A program made the position numbers and the translations under genes. A stretch of 64,000 nt of DNA from G963422565 sp963422565. GTDB taxonomy: Bacteria; Pseudomonadota; Alphaproteobacteria; MPNO01. The notes beneath the pieces were generated by a model. The model was not told where the DNA came from. It was given only the letters and a program-made list of their open reading frames with translations, and did no database searches. The stretch spans positions 3,348,001-3,412,000 of the forward strand of contig OY730228.1 in the NCBI GenBank assembly GCA_963422565.1. Direction: 5' to 3'. Below are positions 1 through 7,372 of the stretch, piece by piece (the first letter of the stretch is position 1; every line of letters begins with the position of its first letter).

Positions 1-820
1 GCAGCAGCGCCACCCCGTCCTCGGCCAGGAGCGCGCGGAGCCGGGAGAAAAACCTGCGATAATAGGCGGTGCCGACATGCTCGAACATGCCGACCGAGAC
101 GATCCTGTCGAATCGGCCCCGATGCTCCCGATAGTCCTGGAGGAGGAAGGTCACGCGGTCGCCGAGCCCCGCCTCGGCCGCGCGGCGTTGCGAGACCCGA
201 TGCTGCTCTTCCGAGAGCGTCAACCCGACGACTTCGAGATCGGCGAGGCCGGCCAGATAGAGCGCCAGACCGCCCCAGCCCGAGCCGATATCGAGAACCT
301 TCTGCCCCGGCGACAGCAGCAGCTTGGAGGCCAGATGACGCTTCTTGTTGAGCTGGGCGGTCTCCAGCGTGTCGTCGTCGTCGATGAAGTAGGCGCAGGA
401 ATATTGCCTGTCCTTGTCGAGGAAGAGGTCGTACAGCGCGTCCGAGAGGTCATAGTGATGGGCGGCGTTGCGTCTCGCCCGATGGGCCGGGTTGTATTGC
501 TGCATCCGGCGCATCCCGAAGGACAGCCCCTCCGCCAGTCGAAAGACCGGGTTGTCCTGGGCGGCGGTGGCGTTGATGCAGCAGAACTCGATGAAGTCGC
601 CGAGCGTGCCCTCCTCGACCGTCAACGTCCCGTCCATATAGGCTTCGCCGACATGCAGCCAGGGGTTGGTCACGAGACTCGTATGGAGGCGCCGGTCGTG
701 CAGCCGGACCGTGCAGGTGGGGCCGGCCTTCCCTTCGAAGCGATGGGTCCTCCCGGCAGCGTCTATCAGAGTCAGCCGACCGGCGGTCACTATCCTTTCG
801 AGCGCCCACGACAACAGCAT
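1..820 (-). CDS. cfa: Cyclopropane-fatty-acyl-phospholipid synthase (3' end outside window)
   Basis: SAM-dependent methyltransferase that adds a methylene bridge to unsaturated acyl chains of membrane phospholipids. The frame read from the ATG at 820-818 is open to the window edge, so the C-terminus is missing. The N-terminal part (TNPWLHVGEAYMDG near residues 55-68) is typical of the family. A SAM-binding motif I, VLDIGSGWGG, lies near residue 175, followed by a FEHVG motif near residue 245 that carries the conserved glutamate. It is divergent from the crotonase operon, with 133 bases between the two starts. The family assignment is firm; lipid substrate and exact C-terminus cannot be read here. 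Confidence 0.9.
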   Translation of the reverse strand, partial: MLLSWALERIVTAGRLTLIDAAGRTHRFEGKAGPTCTVRLHDRRLHTSLVTNPWLHVGEAYMDGTLTVEEGTLGDFIEFCCINATAAQDNPVFRLAEGLSFGMRRMQQYNPAHRARRNAAHHYDLSDALYDLFLDKDRQYSCAYFIDDDDTLETAQLNKKRHLASKLLLSPGQKVLDIGSGWGGLALYLAGLADLEVVGLTLSEEQHRVSQRRAAEAGLGDRVTFLLQDYREHRGRFDRIVSVGMFEHVGTAYYRRFFSRLRALLAEDGVALL

Positions 821-953
821 TTCCCCCTCCGGCGGCCCTCCGACCACGCAGCGTTCTCCATCCGACCGAGGGGCATCATACACTGGTGGGGCGGCGATTC
901 GCGATCCGCCGCCGCTTGCGGCATTATTCGCCGCGGCCTTCGCGGAGACCATC

Positions 954-1784
954 ATGGGCTACGAGACGATATTGGTGGATATCGAGGACGGCGTCGCCGT
1001 TCTCACCTTCAACCGTCCCGAGAAGAAGAACGCCATGAACCCCCGTCTGCACGAGGAGGTGACCGATGCGCTCGAGTTCCTGCGCTACGACGAGGGTGCG
1101 CGCGTCCTGGTGGTCATCGGCACCGGCGACGCATTCTGCGCGGGCATGGACCTCAAGGAATTCTTCGTCGAGCTCAAGCCGCTGCCGGCCGAATATGACC
1201 GCGTCTCCCGGGTCGCGGTCGAATGGCGCGGGCGGACGCTGCGCCATTTTCCCAAGCCGACGATCGTGATGGTCAACGGGCATTGCTTCGGCGGCGCCTT
1301 CACGATCGTCGAGGCGTGCGATCTCGCCGTCGCGGCCGAAGACGCGGAGATGGGGCTGAGCGAGATTAACTTCAAGATGTTTCCGGGCGGCAGCGTCTCG
1401 AAGTCGATGGGCGATCTCCTGAGGCCCCGCGATTATCTCTGGTATGCGTTGACCGGCCGGCCGTTCACGGGCCGGACCGCGGCCGAGATCGGCTTCGTCA
1501 ATTTCGCTTTCCCCGCGGCGATGCTGCGGGCCGAGACGATGGCGGCCGCGCGCGAGATCGCCGCCAAGGATCCCTCGGCGCTCAGGGCGACCAAGGACGC
1601 ATACCGCTTCTCGCTGGGCATGGATTGGGATACCGCGATGAGCTACGCCTCGGCGATGGAAGCCTGGCATGTCCAGCGTCAGAGCGACGCCTTCCGGGAG
1701 GAGGGTATCGGCGACTTTCTGGACAAGAAGTACCGCCCCGGACTCGGCGGCCATGAAACCGTCGAGCGGGAAACGCGCCGCTGA
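954..1784 (+). CDS. Crotonase-family enzyme resembling hydroxycinnamoyl-CoA hydratase-lyase
   Basis: 276-residue enoyl-CoA hydratase/isomerase-fold protein. Family features seen: NRPEKKNAM near residue 20, the oxyanion-hole stretch AGMDLKEFF (63-71), the second oxyanion segment KPTIVMVNGHCFGG (101-114) and GLSEINF with Glu137. The spacing and wording of these motifs are closer to p-hydroxycinnamoyl-CoA (feruloyl-CoA) hydratase-lyase than to ordinary fatty-acid hydratases, so a role on an aromatic CoA ester is plausible but inferred. The ATG at 954 is chosen because homology begins there; the longer upstream frame is spurious. It heads an operon with the hydrolase at 1835 and two decayed genes. 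Confidence 0.82.
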   Translation: MGYETILVDIEDGVAVLTFNRPEKKNAMNPRLHEEVTDALEFLRYDEGARVLVVIGTGDAFCAGMDLKEFFVELKPLPAEYDRVSRVAVEWRGRTLRHFPKPTIVMVNGHCFGGAFTIVEACDLAVAAEDAEMGLSEINFKMFPGGSVSKSMGDLLRPRDYLWYALTGRPFTGRTAAEIGFVNFAFPAAMLRAETMAAAREIAAKDPSALRATKDAYRFSLGMDWDTAMSYASAMEAWHVQRQSDAFREEGIGDFLDKKYRPGLGGHETVERETRR

Positions 1785-1834
1785 GCCCGGGCCGGCCGCG
1801 CGGCGGAACGGATTTACGGCCCTGGAGGAGAGCG

Positions 1835-2611
1835 ATGGCGAGTTGTACCGAAAGCGTTTACGACTATAACGGCGCTTCCGTGTTCATGCGGCGCGGCGGC
1901 AGCGGCGAGACGCTGCTGTTCCTGCACGGTGCCGGGGGAATCCCCGGCTGGCTGCCGTATCTCGACGGTCTTTCGGACGGTTTCGATGTCGTCGCCCTCG
2001 ACCATCCGACATTCGGCCGGTCCGACGAACCCCGATGGGTCGAGGACGTGGCCGATCTCGCCTATTTCTATCTCGACTTCCTGGAGGCCATGGACCTGCG
2101 TGGCGTCCATCTCGTGGGTCAGTCTCTGGGCGGCTGGATCGCGCTCGAGATGGCGGTGCGCAATATCTCGCGGTTCTCGACCCTGACATTGGTCGGCGCT
2201 GCCGGCATCCGGATCAAGGGAGAGCCCGCCGCCGACATCTTCATCATGGACGAAGAGGAGCTCGCCCGGACGCTTCTGGTCGACGAGGACCTCGTTCGGG
2301 GCATGCTGTCGATGGAGCTGACGGAGGAGGAGCAGGACATCGTCATCAAGAACAAGGTGTCCACCGCCAGGCTCGGCTGGCAGCCCAGGCTGTTCAATCC
2401 GCGGCTGCGCAAATGGCTGCACCGGATCGACCTGCCGACCCATATTGTCTGGGGCGAAGAGGATCGGCTGATCCCGCCCTGCTATGCGGCGGAGTTCCAG
2501 CGTCTGATCTCCGGCTCGAAGGTTACCATGATGGCCGGGACCGGGCATCTCCCCAATATCGAGCGGCCCGAGGCGTTCGTCGAAGCGGTCACGGGCTTCT
2601 TGAAGGGGTAG
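1835..2611 (+). CDS. Alpha/beta-hydrolase
   Basis: 258-residue single-domain alpha/beta-hydrolase. The complete catalytic triad is visible: nucleophile Ser97 in GQSLGG, acid Asp210 in GEEDRLIP and His238 in GTGHLPN. The HGAGG segment at residues 31-35 forms the oxyanion hole. An AGGAG-type ribosome site (GGAGGAGAG) lies just upstream. The general look is that of C-C bond hydrolases and lactonases of aromatic catabolism (MhpC/PcaD-like), but the substrate cannot be deduced. It follows the crotonase gene by 50 bases and precedes the broken luciferase-like gene by 5 bases, so the four were probably one operon. Confidence 0.85.
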   Translation: MASCTESVYDYNGASVFMRRGGSGETLLFLHGAGGIPGWLPYLDGLSDGFDVVALDHPTFGRSDEPRWVEDVADLAYFYLDFLEAMDLRGVHLVGQSLGGWIALEMAVRNISRFSTLTLVGAAGIRIKGEPAADIFIMDEEELARTLLVDEDLVRGMLSMELTEEEQDIVIKNKVSTARLGWQPRLFNPRLRKWLHRIDLPTHIVWGEEDRLIPPCYAAEFQRLISGSKVTMMAGTGHLPNIERPEAFVEAVTGFLKG

Positions 2612-2616
2612 GCCCG

Positions 2617-3801
2617 ATGAAGGTGACGATGTTTCACCTCATGCCGTATGCCTGCATGGAGATGGAGGAGTGGGCGCGGTACCGGTCCGCCTGGGTGACG
2701 TTTCCGAACGCTCAGTTCGACCCCAGGAAGGGCGCGGCGCTCTACAACCGCTATCTCGACGAGCTCGAGCTCGCCGCCGAGCTTGGCTTCGACGGAATCG
2801 GGGTCAACGAGCACCACCAGAACGCCTATGGGCTGATGCCATCCACTGTGGTGATGGCGGCGGCCCTGGCGCGGCGGACATCGGGTTGCAGGATCGCGAT
2901 CCTCGGCAACGCGTTCGGCCTGCGCGAGCATCCGCTGACCCCCTGGCAGAGGAGCACGCAATGCTGGACTGCATCACCGGCGGGCGGCTGATCACTGGCT
3001 TCGTGCGCGGCATCGGCGCCGAGTTCTTCTCGTTCGGCGCCAACCCGACCGTCAGCCACGAGTGCCATGTCGAAGCCCATGACCTGATCGTCCGCGCCTG
3101 GACGGAGACCGGCCCTTTCGCCTTCGAAGGCAAGCATTACCATTTCGAGTATGTGAACCCGTGGCCGCGGCCCTTTCAGCAGCCCCATCCGCCGATCTGA
3201 TGCCCCTCGCTCGGCTCGTCCGAAACCATAGAATGGGCGGCCCACCCGGACCGGCGTTACGTCTATCTCCAGAACTACAGCGCGTTCGATGCGGTCTGCC
3301 GCTTTCTGGACTCCTATCGCGAAGTCTGCGAGACGGTCTACGGTTACGCCGTGTCCTCCGATCAGATCGGTTGGACCGCGCCGGTCTATGTCGCCGAGAC
3401 CGACGCCGAGGCCGCGACGCAGGCCAAGCCGCATATGGAGGAGCTGTTCAACAAGTTCCTCGCACTTCCCTTCGAGATCCTGTTTCCTCCGGGCCATCTC
3501 GGCCGGTCTTCGTTCAAGCGTGCACAAGCTCAGCATCGCCGGTGACCAGGATCTCGAGACGATGATGGCACTCGGCATCGTCGTCGTCGGCAGTCCAGAG
3601 ACGGTGCGCGCACGCATCCTCGAATGCCACCGCCGTCTCGGTTTCGCCAACTTCATCGCCCTGCTGCATTTCGGGACGCTGCCCGCCGATCTGACCGAGC
3701 GGAACATCCGTCTCTTCGCCTCAGAGGTTCTGCCCGCGCTGGGACCGGTCGGCGATCCCGAGTATCGCGGCTTCGAACGCGCGCCGAGCGTGGCCGAGTA
3801 G
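2617..3801 (+). pseudogene. Luciferase-like flavin monooxygenase, broken by two frameshifts and one nonsense codon
   Basis: Remnant of an LLM-class flavin-dependent oxidoreductase of about 395 residues. The N-terminal part (MKVTMFHLMPYACMEMEE, then GVNEHHQNAYGLMPS) reads in one frame to about 2944. There a C5 run appears to lack one base, and homology continues in the next frame (LAEEHAMLDCITGGRL). That frame hits a TGA at 3198-3200 within PPI-stop-CPSLGS, where the family normally has Trp, and then continues in the same frame to about 3520. A second shift (apparently a lost dinucleotide) moves homology to the frame ending at 3801 (LETMMALGIVVVGSPETV). Three different lesions argue for real decay rather than one sequencing error. 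Confidence 0.85.
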
Positions 3802-4008
3802 ATGCTGGATCGGTTGAGGTTCGACGGCGCGCCCGTCATCGTTACCGGCGCAGGGTCGGGGATCGGGCGGGCTTGCTGCCTTATCCTGGCCGATCTCGGC
3901 GCGGCGGCCGACGTGTCGGTGGAAGCCGAGGTCGAAGCCCTGCGCGAGGCGCCCCGCATGGGGGTCGCTGCGCTCCGACTTCGCCGCGAGAACGGATCGG
4001 TCAGTTGA
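3802..4008 (+). pseudogene. Short-chain dehydrogenase remnant
   Basis: 68-codon frame starting directly after the stop of the broken luciferase-like gene. It keeps only the Rossmann start of an SDR, VTGAGSGIGRA at about residues 14-24. After ADLGA it jumps to ADVSVEAEVEAL, which in intact SDRs lies some 30 residues further on, suggesting an internal deletion. No catalytic YxxxK part follows. The 3' end overlaps the end of the convergent membrane-protein gene. It was probably the fourth gene of the operon beginning at 954 and is now non-functional. Confidence 0.7.
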
Positions 4009-4345
4009 AGCTGCGGTAGAGTATCGCCGCAATCTCGCTCTCGAGCGGGAAGGACAGCATGCCCATGACCGAATAGCCCAGAAGGCCGGGCATGACGTAG
4101 AACCGGATCATGTAGAAGAACCAGGCGACATAGAGCGGCACTATAGCGTCGAGCAGGAAGCCCGGCGTGATAGGGCGGAATATCCGCAGCACCGGGTCGG
4201 TCATCTTCACGAACACCTTCATGAAAAAGAAGTCGGACGTGATCGGCAGGAAAATGTTCATCGCCGACCTGCCGATCAGCGTCCACATGAGCATGCCGAG
4301 AAGGTAGTCGACCGCGACTGTCCAAACCGGAAATCCGGCCGTCAT
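4001..4345 (-). CDS. Small membrane protein downstream of the symporter
   Basis: 114-residue hydrophobic protein with three or more likely membrane segments (around residues 8-20, 58-80 and 82-95). A stretch DPVLRIFRPITPGFLLDAIVP recalls YggT-family proteins, which carry a similar basic loop between two helices, but the match is short and I do not name it as such. It lies 114 bases downstream of the symporter gene on the same strand, separated by a strong hairpin at 4410-4446, so it may be co-transcribed or have its own promoter. Function unknown. Confidence 0.6.
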   Translation of the reverse strand: MTAGFPVWTVAVDYLLGMLMWTLIGRSAMNIFLPITSDFFFMKVFVKMTDPVLRIFRPITPGFLLDAIVPLYVAWFFYMIRFYVMPGLLGYSVMGMLSFPLESEIAAILYRSFN

Positions 4346-4409
4346 ATCCTTCTCCGCCTGTCCGAATCTTCTGGACCCTGGCAGGGATGGGTCCTCGGAA
4401 CGCGCGGAC

Positions 4410-4446
4410 CGGACCGCATCCCCCGTCGAGCGACGGATGCGGTCCG
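4410..4446 (-). terminator. Strong hairpin downstream of symporter gene
   Basis: Perfect 11-base inverted repeat (GGACCGCATCC and its complement, extended to 12 pairs by the flanking C-G), with a 13-base loop that can itself pair partly. It begins 13 bases past the symporter stop. There is no clear T-run on the minus strand, so it is either a terminator or attenuator of unusual type or an mRNA-stabilising stem between the symporter and the small membrane protein. Confidence 0.5.
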
Positions 4447-4459
4447 ACCGTAAGCCAGG

Positions 4460-6274
4460 CTACTGTTCGGAGGCAAGGATGGTCTGACCCGTCGGGTCTC
4501 GCACCTCGTCCACCATGGCCTGCGTTTCCGCGTCCGGCTCCTCCGTCATCAGGCTGACCACGACCATCACGACCAGGCTGACGGGCATGCCGATCATTCC
4601 GAAGCGCAGATGATCGAGACCGAGGATGGGCGTTCCGCCGCCATAGACGTGCCACAGATATGCCGACCCCGCGACGAATCCGGCGATCATGCCCCATATG
4701 GCGCCGGCCCTGTTGGCGCGGCGCCACCAGATCCCCAGCACCAGAGGGAAGAACAAGCCGGAGCAGGCGAAGCAGAAGGCCCAGGCCACTGCGCCCAGAA
4801 TCCCGGTGAGCTTCATGCTGGCGACCAGGGCGCCGAGCGCGCCGATCACGATCAGCAGCGCGCGGGCGGCGAGCAACCGACGGCGCGTGTCCGCCTGCGG
4901 ATCGATGATCTTGTAGTACAGATCATGGCTCAGCGCGTTGGCGATGGCGAGCAGCAGACCATCGGCGGTCGACATCGCGGCGGCCATGCCGCCGGCGGCC
5001 ACGAGGCCCGAGATGACGTAGGGCAAGCCGGCGATCTCCGGCGTCGCCAGCACGACGATATCCGGCCGCATGAAGAACTCGTTGATCTGCAGAATGCCGT
5101 CGGCGTTGCTGTCCTTGATGGCCAGCATCCCGATCGAGCTCCATTTCTGGATCCACTCCAGGGCGTTCACATCGGCGATCGCCTTGCCGATGATGCTCGT
5201 CGTCAGATTCGGATCGAGAAGCTGAAGCTTGGTCAGCGTGGCCAGCGCGGGCGCCGTGAAGTACAGCAGGAAGATGAACAGCAGCGACCAGGCCACCGAC
5301 TTCCTCGCCGCCCGCACGCTCGGCGTCGTGAAGTAGCGCATCAGGATATGCGGCAGCGATGCGGTGCCCGCCATCATGCAGAAGGCCAGCGTGACGAACA
5401 GCCAGGCCGCCCGCCCGCCTTCCGGCGCGTTGTGCAGCACCGTGAGAACCTTCACGCCGGCGACCTGCTCCAGCGCCTGGGTGCCGACCTTGAACTGCTG
5501 CTCCAGCTCCGCGATGCGCGCCACCGCGTCGCCGTAGCTGAAATGCGGAATGAGTCCGAAGTCCTGCTTGCTCGACATCCAGAGGACCGGCACCAGATAG
5601 GCGATGATGAGCACGATGTACTGGGCGACCTGAGTCCATGTCACGGCCCGCATTCCGCCCAGCATTGAGCATAGTAGGATGCCGAGGAGTCCGAACCATA
5701 CGCCGACTTCGAACGGGATCTGCAGCGCCCGGGCGGCGATGGTGCCGGTGGCGTTGATCTGGGCCGTCACGTAGGTGAAGGAGGCGACTACCAGGATCAC
5801 GACCGCCACGAGGCGGGCCGTGTTCCCGCCATAGCGCGTGCCGATGAAGTCGGGAACGGTGTAGCAGCCGAACTTCCTCAGATAGGGCGCCATCAGCGAG
5901 TTCACCAGCACGTAACCGCCGGTCCAGCCGACCACGAAAGCGAGATAGCCGTGACCACCGAAATATATGCCGCCGGCGAGGGCGACGAAGGACGCGCCGG
6001 ACATCCAGTCGGCCGCCGTGGCCATCCCGTTGAACACCGGCGGGACTTCCCTGCCGGCGACGTAATAGGCGTCCACCTGCATGGTTCTCGACAGCCAGCC
6101 GATACCCGCATAGACGAGGATCGTGAACGCCACGAACAGGATGCCGATCGTATCGGCGCCGAGACCGACTTGCTCGAGAACGGCCATCAGCAGAATGAAG
6201 ACGATGAACCCGCCGGTATATAGGCCGTATATCTTCGGCAGGTTGTCGATGAAGTTGCCTTTTAGATTGAACAT
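4460..6274 (-). CDS. Sodium:solute symporter, large subunit
   Basis: 604-residue sodium/solute symporter (SSF) family protein with about 13 membrane segments and the family's NATGTIAAR and AAMSTADGLLLAI stretches. Family knowledge: members next to a DUF4212 small subunit (VC_2705-type, related to ActP) import acetate or other short carboxylates. Here the small-subunit gene lies 12 bases upstream at 6287-6547, which fixes the subfamily. A loop of about 60 residues between membrane segments (residues ~225-285) contains the insert typical of this group. The substrate is inferred only. The divergent genes at 6716 and 7369 are commonly seen with this symporter and may regulate it. Confidence 0.88.
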   Translation of the reverse strand: MFNLKGNFIDNLPKIYGLYTGGFIVFILLMAVLEQVGLGADTIGILFVAFTILVYAGIGWLSRTMQVDAYYVAGREVPPVFNGMATAADWMSGASFVALAGGIYFGGHGYLAFVVGWTGGYVLVNSLMAPYLRKFGCYTVPDFIGTRYGGNTARLVAVVILVVASFTYVTAQINATGTIAARALQIPFEVGVWFGLLGILLCSMLGGMRAVTWTQVAQYIVLIIAYLVPVLWMSSKQDFGLIPHFSYGDAVARIAELEQQFKVGTQALEQVAGVKVLTVLHNAPEGGRAAWLFVTLAFCMMAGTASLPHILMRYFTTPSVRAARKSVAWSLLFIFLLYFTAPALATLTKLQLLDPNLTTSIIGKAIADVNALEWIQKWSSIGMLAIKDSNADGILQINEFFMRPDIVVLATPEIAGLPYVISGLVAAGGMAAAMSTADGLLLAIANALSHDLYYKIIDPQADTRRRLLAARALLIVIGALGALVASMKLTGILGAVAWAFCFACSGLFFPLVLGIWWRRANRAGAIWGMIAGFVAGSAYLWHVYGGGTPILGLDHLRFGMIGMPVSLVVMVVVSLMTEEPDAETQAMVDEVRDPTGQTILASEQ

Positions 6275-6286
6275 GCGACCCTCCCG

Positions 6287-6547
6287 TCACTCGCCGAGGC
6301 CGGACTCGTCATCGATTCTGTCCTGCCGCCAGTTCTGTACGAAGATCAACAGGACGAAGATGGCGAGCGAGCCTTGGACCGCCAGATAGTAACCGAACGG
6401 GAACCCGATAAAGGACATCTCGTTCAAACCCTTGGCGAACCAATGGACGACAAAGGCGAAGATGAACCAGACCACCAATACCCAAATGGTCAGGTTTCGA
6501 GTCTTCTCCCAATGAAGCCTGCGTTTTTCAGACTTGTCTTGAGACAT
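6287..6547 (-). CDS. DUF4212 sodium:solute symporter small subunit
   Basis: 86-residue protein with two membrane helices (about residues 20-42 and 52-75), matching the DUF4212 small subunit that accompanies VC_2705-type symporters: basic N-terminus with HWEKTRNLT, then FAKGLNEMSFIGFPFGYYLA. The ATG at 6547-6545 is chosen over an in-frame ATG at 6571 because AGGAG sits 9 bases upstream of it. First gene of the symporter operon; the 168-base gap to the divergent gene at 6716 should hold its promoter. Confidence 0.88.
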   Translation of the reverse strand: MSQDKSEKRRLHWEKTRNLTIWVLVVWFIFAFVVHWFAKGLNEMSFIGFPFGYYLAVQGSLAIFVLLIFVQNWRQDRIDDESGLGE

Positions 6548-6715
6548 GAAGCGTTTCTCCTTCGATAGCAAATATGTTCACGTTTCATTCGACGGACGGC
6601 CTCAACCTGCCATTCGGACCGATTCCGAAAGATACCCGGAACCGAATCGGGATGATACATTGCTGGCGGGCCGGATGTCATCCTCGCCGTCTCGGAATAA
6701 AATATAGGGACTCCA

Positions 6716-7372
6716 ATGCTTTACCGCCTCTCGACCCTGCTTCCCGGACCGCTGAAGGCGCTCGCCGAACGATTCGATCGGAGCCCTATCGCGTCTGTCG
6801 AATCACTGACCCATTTCGTTCAGACCCGCTCGGCCTATGTCGCCCAGACCGCTCTCTACGGCTATCTGAAGACGCGAATGGGAACCCAGTACCGGGAGTT
6901 CTTCCAGGACGATGTCTTCGCCGGTGCGATCCGCCTCGCAGCGACCAAACTGTTCGTATCGTCGCTCGGCGACCTCGCCGTGTTCGCCGCCGCGGTGGCG
7001 GCGGACAGCGGCCGGCTCGGCGCCGACGAGACATCGGCGCTTTCCCGCCACTGCTTCGAAGACGCCATGACGCGGGTGCTATCGGATGAAGATGCCGGGC
7101 GTCTGATGGCGGAGGCCGTGTCGCGCTTCCGCGAGCGCGTCGGAGCGATTCGCTGGAACGAGGCCGGACGGGGCGAGAACGCGTTCGCCGGCAGCGCTGC
7201 CGATTTGGTCCGTTTCGCCCCCGTGATCGACGAGTTCAAGGAGCTCGACGGCGAGATTGTCACCAATTCGATCCGCTTCCGCTGGCGCGACGTGCGTGAG
7301 CAATACAGGAAGCGGGTCGATGGGCCGGCCCTCCGTGCATCCTGGCGGTCTCTGGCGCGCGCGCGCCGATGA
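6716..7372 (+). CDS. Conserved hypothetical protein upstream of CBS/DUF294 gene
   Basis: 218-residue soluble protein without a recognisable motif, mostly helical in appearance, rich in Arg and Ala. Its stop overlaps the next start (ATGA at 7369-7372), so it is translationally coupled to the exonuclease-CBS-DUF294 protein. From context it probably works with that protein and with the divergent symporter. Function unknown; the gene call rests on coupling and length. Confidence 0.7.
   Translation: MLYRLSTLLPGPLKALAERFDRSPIASVESLTHFVQTRSAYVAQTALYGYLKTRMGTQYREFFQDDVFAGAIRLAATKLFVSSLGDLAVFAAAVAADSGRLGADETSALSRHCFEDAMTRVLSDEDAGRLMAEAVSRFRERVGAIRWNEAGRGENAFAGSAADLVRFAPVIDEFKELDGEIVTNSIRFRWRDVREQYRKRVDGPALRASWRSLARARR

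Noticed and set aside
77..1198. Long plus-strand reading frame over the cyclopropane synthase gene
   Set aside because: Antisense frame without family similarity; the real minus-strand protein is clear and leaves the window open-ended.
3198..3200. UGA in the luciferase-like gene as a third selenocysteine codon
   Set aside because: The position corresponds to Trp, not Cys, and the same gene carries two frameshifts, so decay explains it better.
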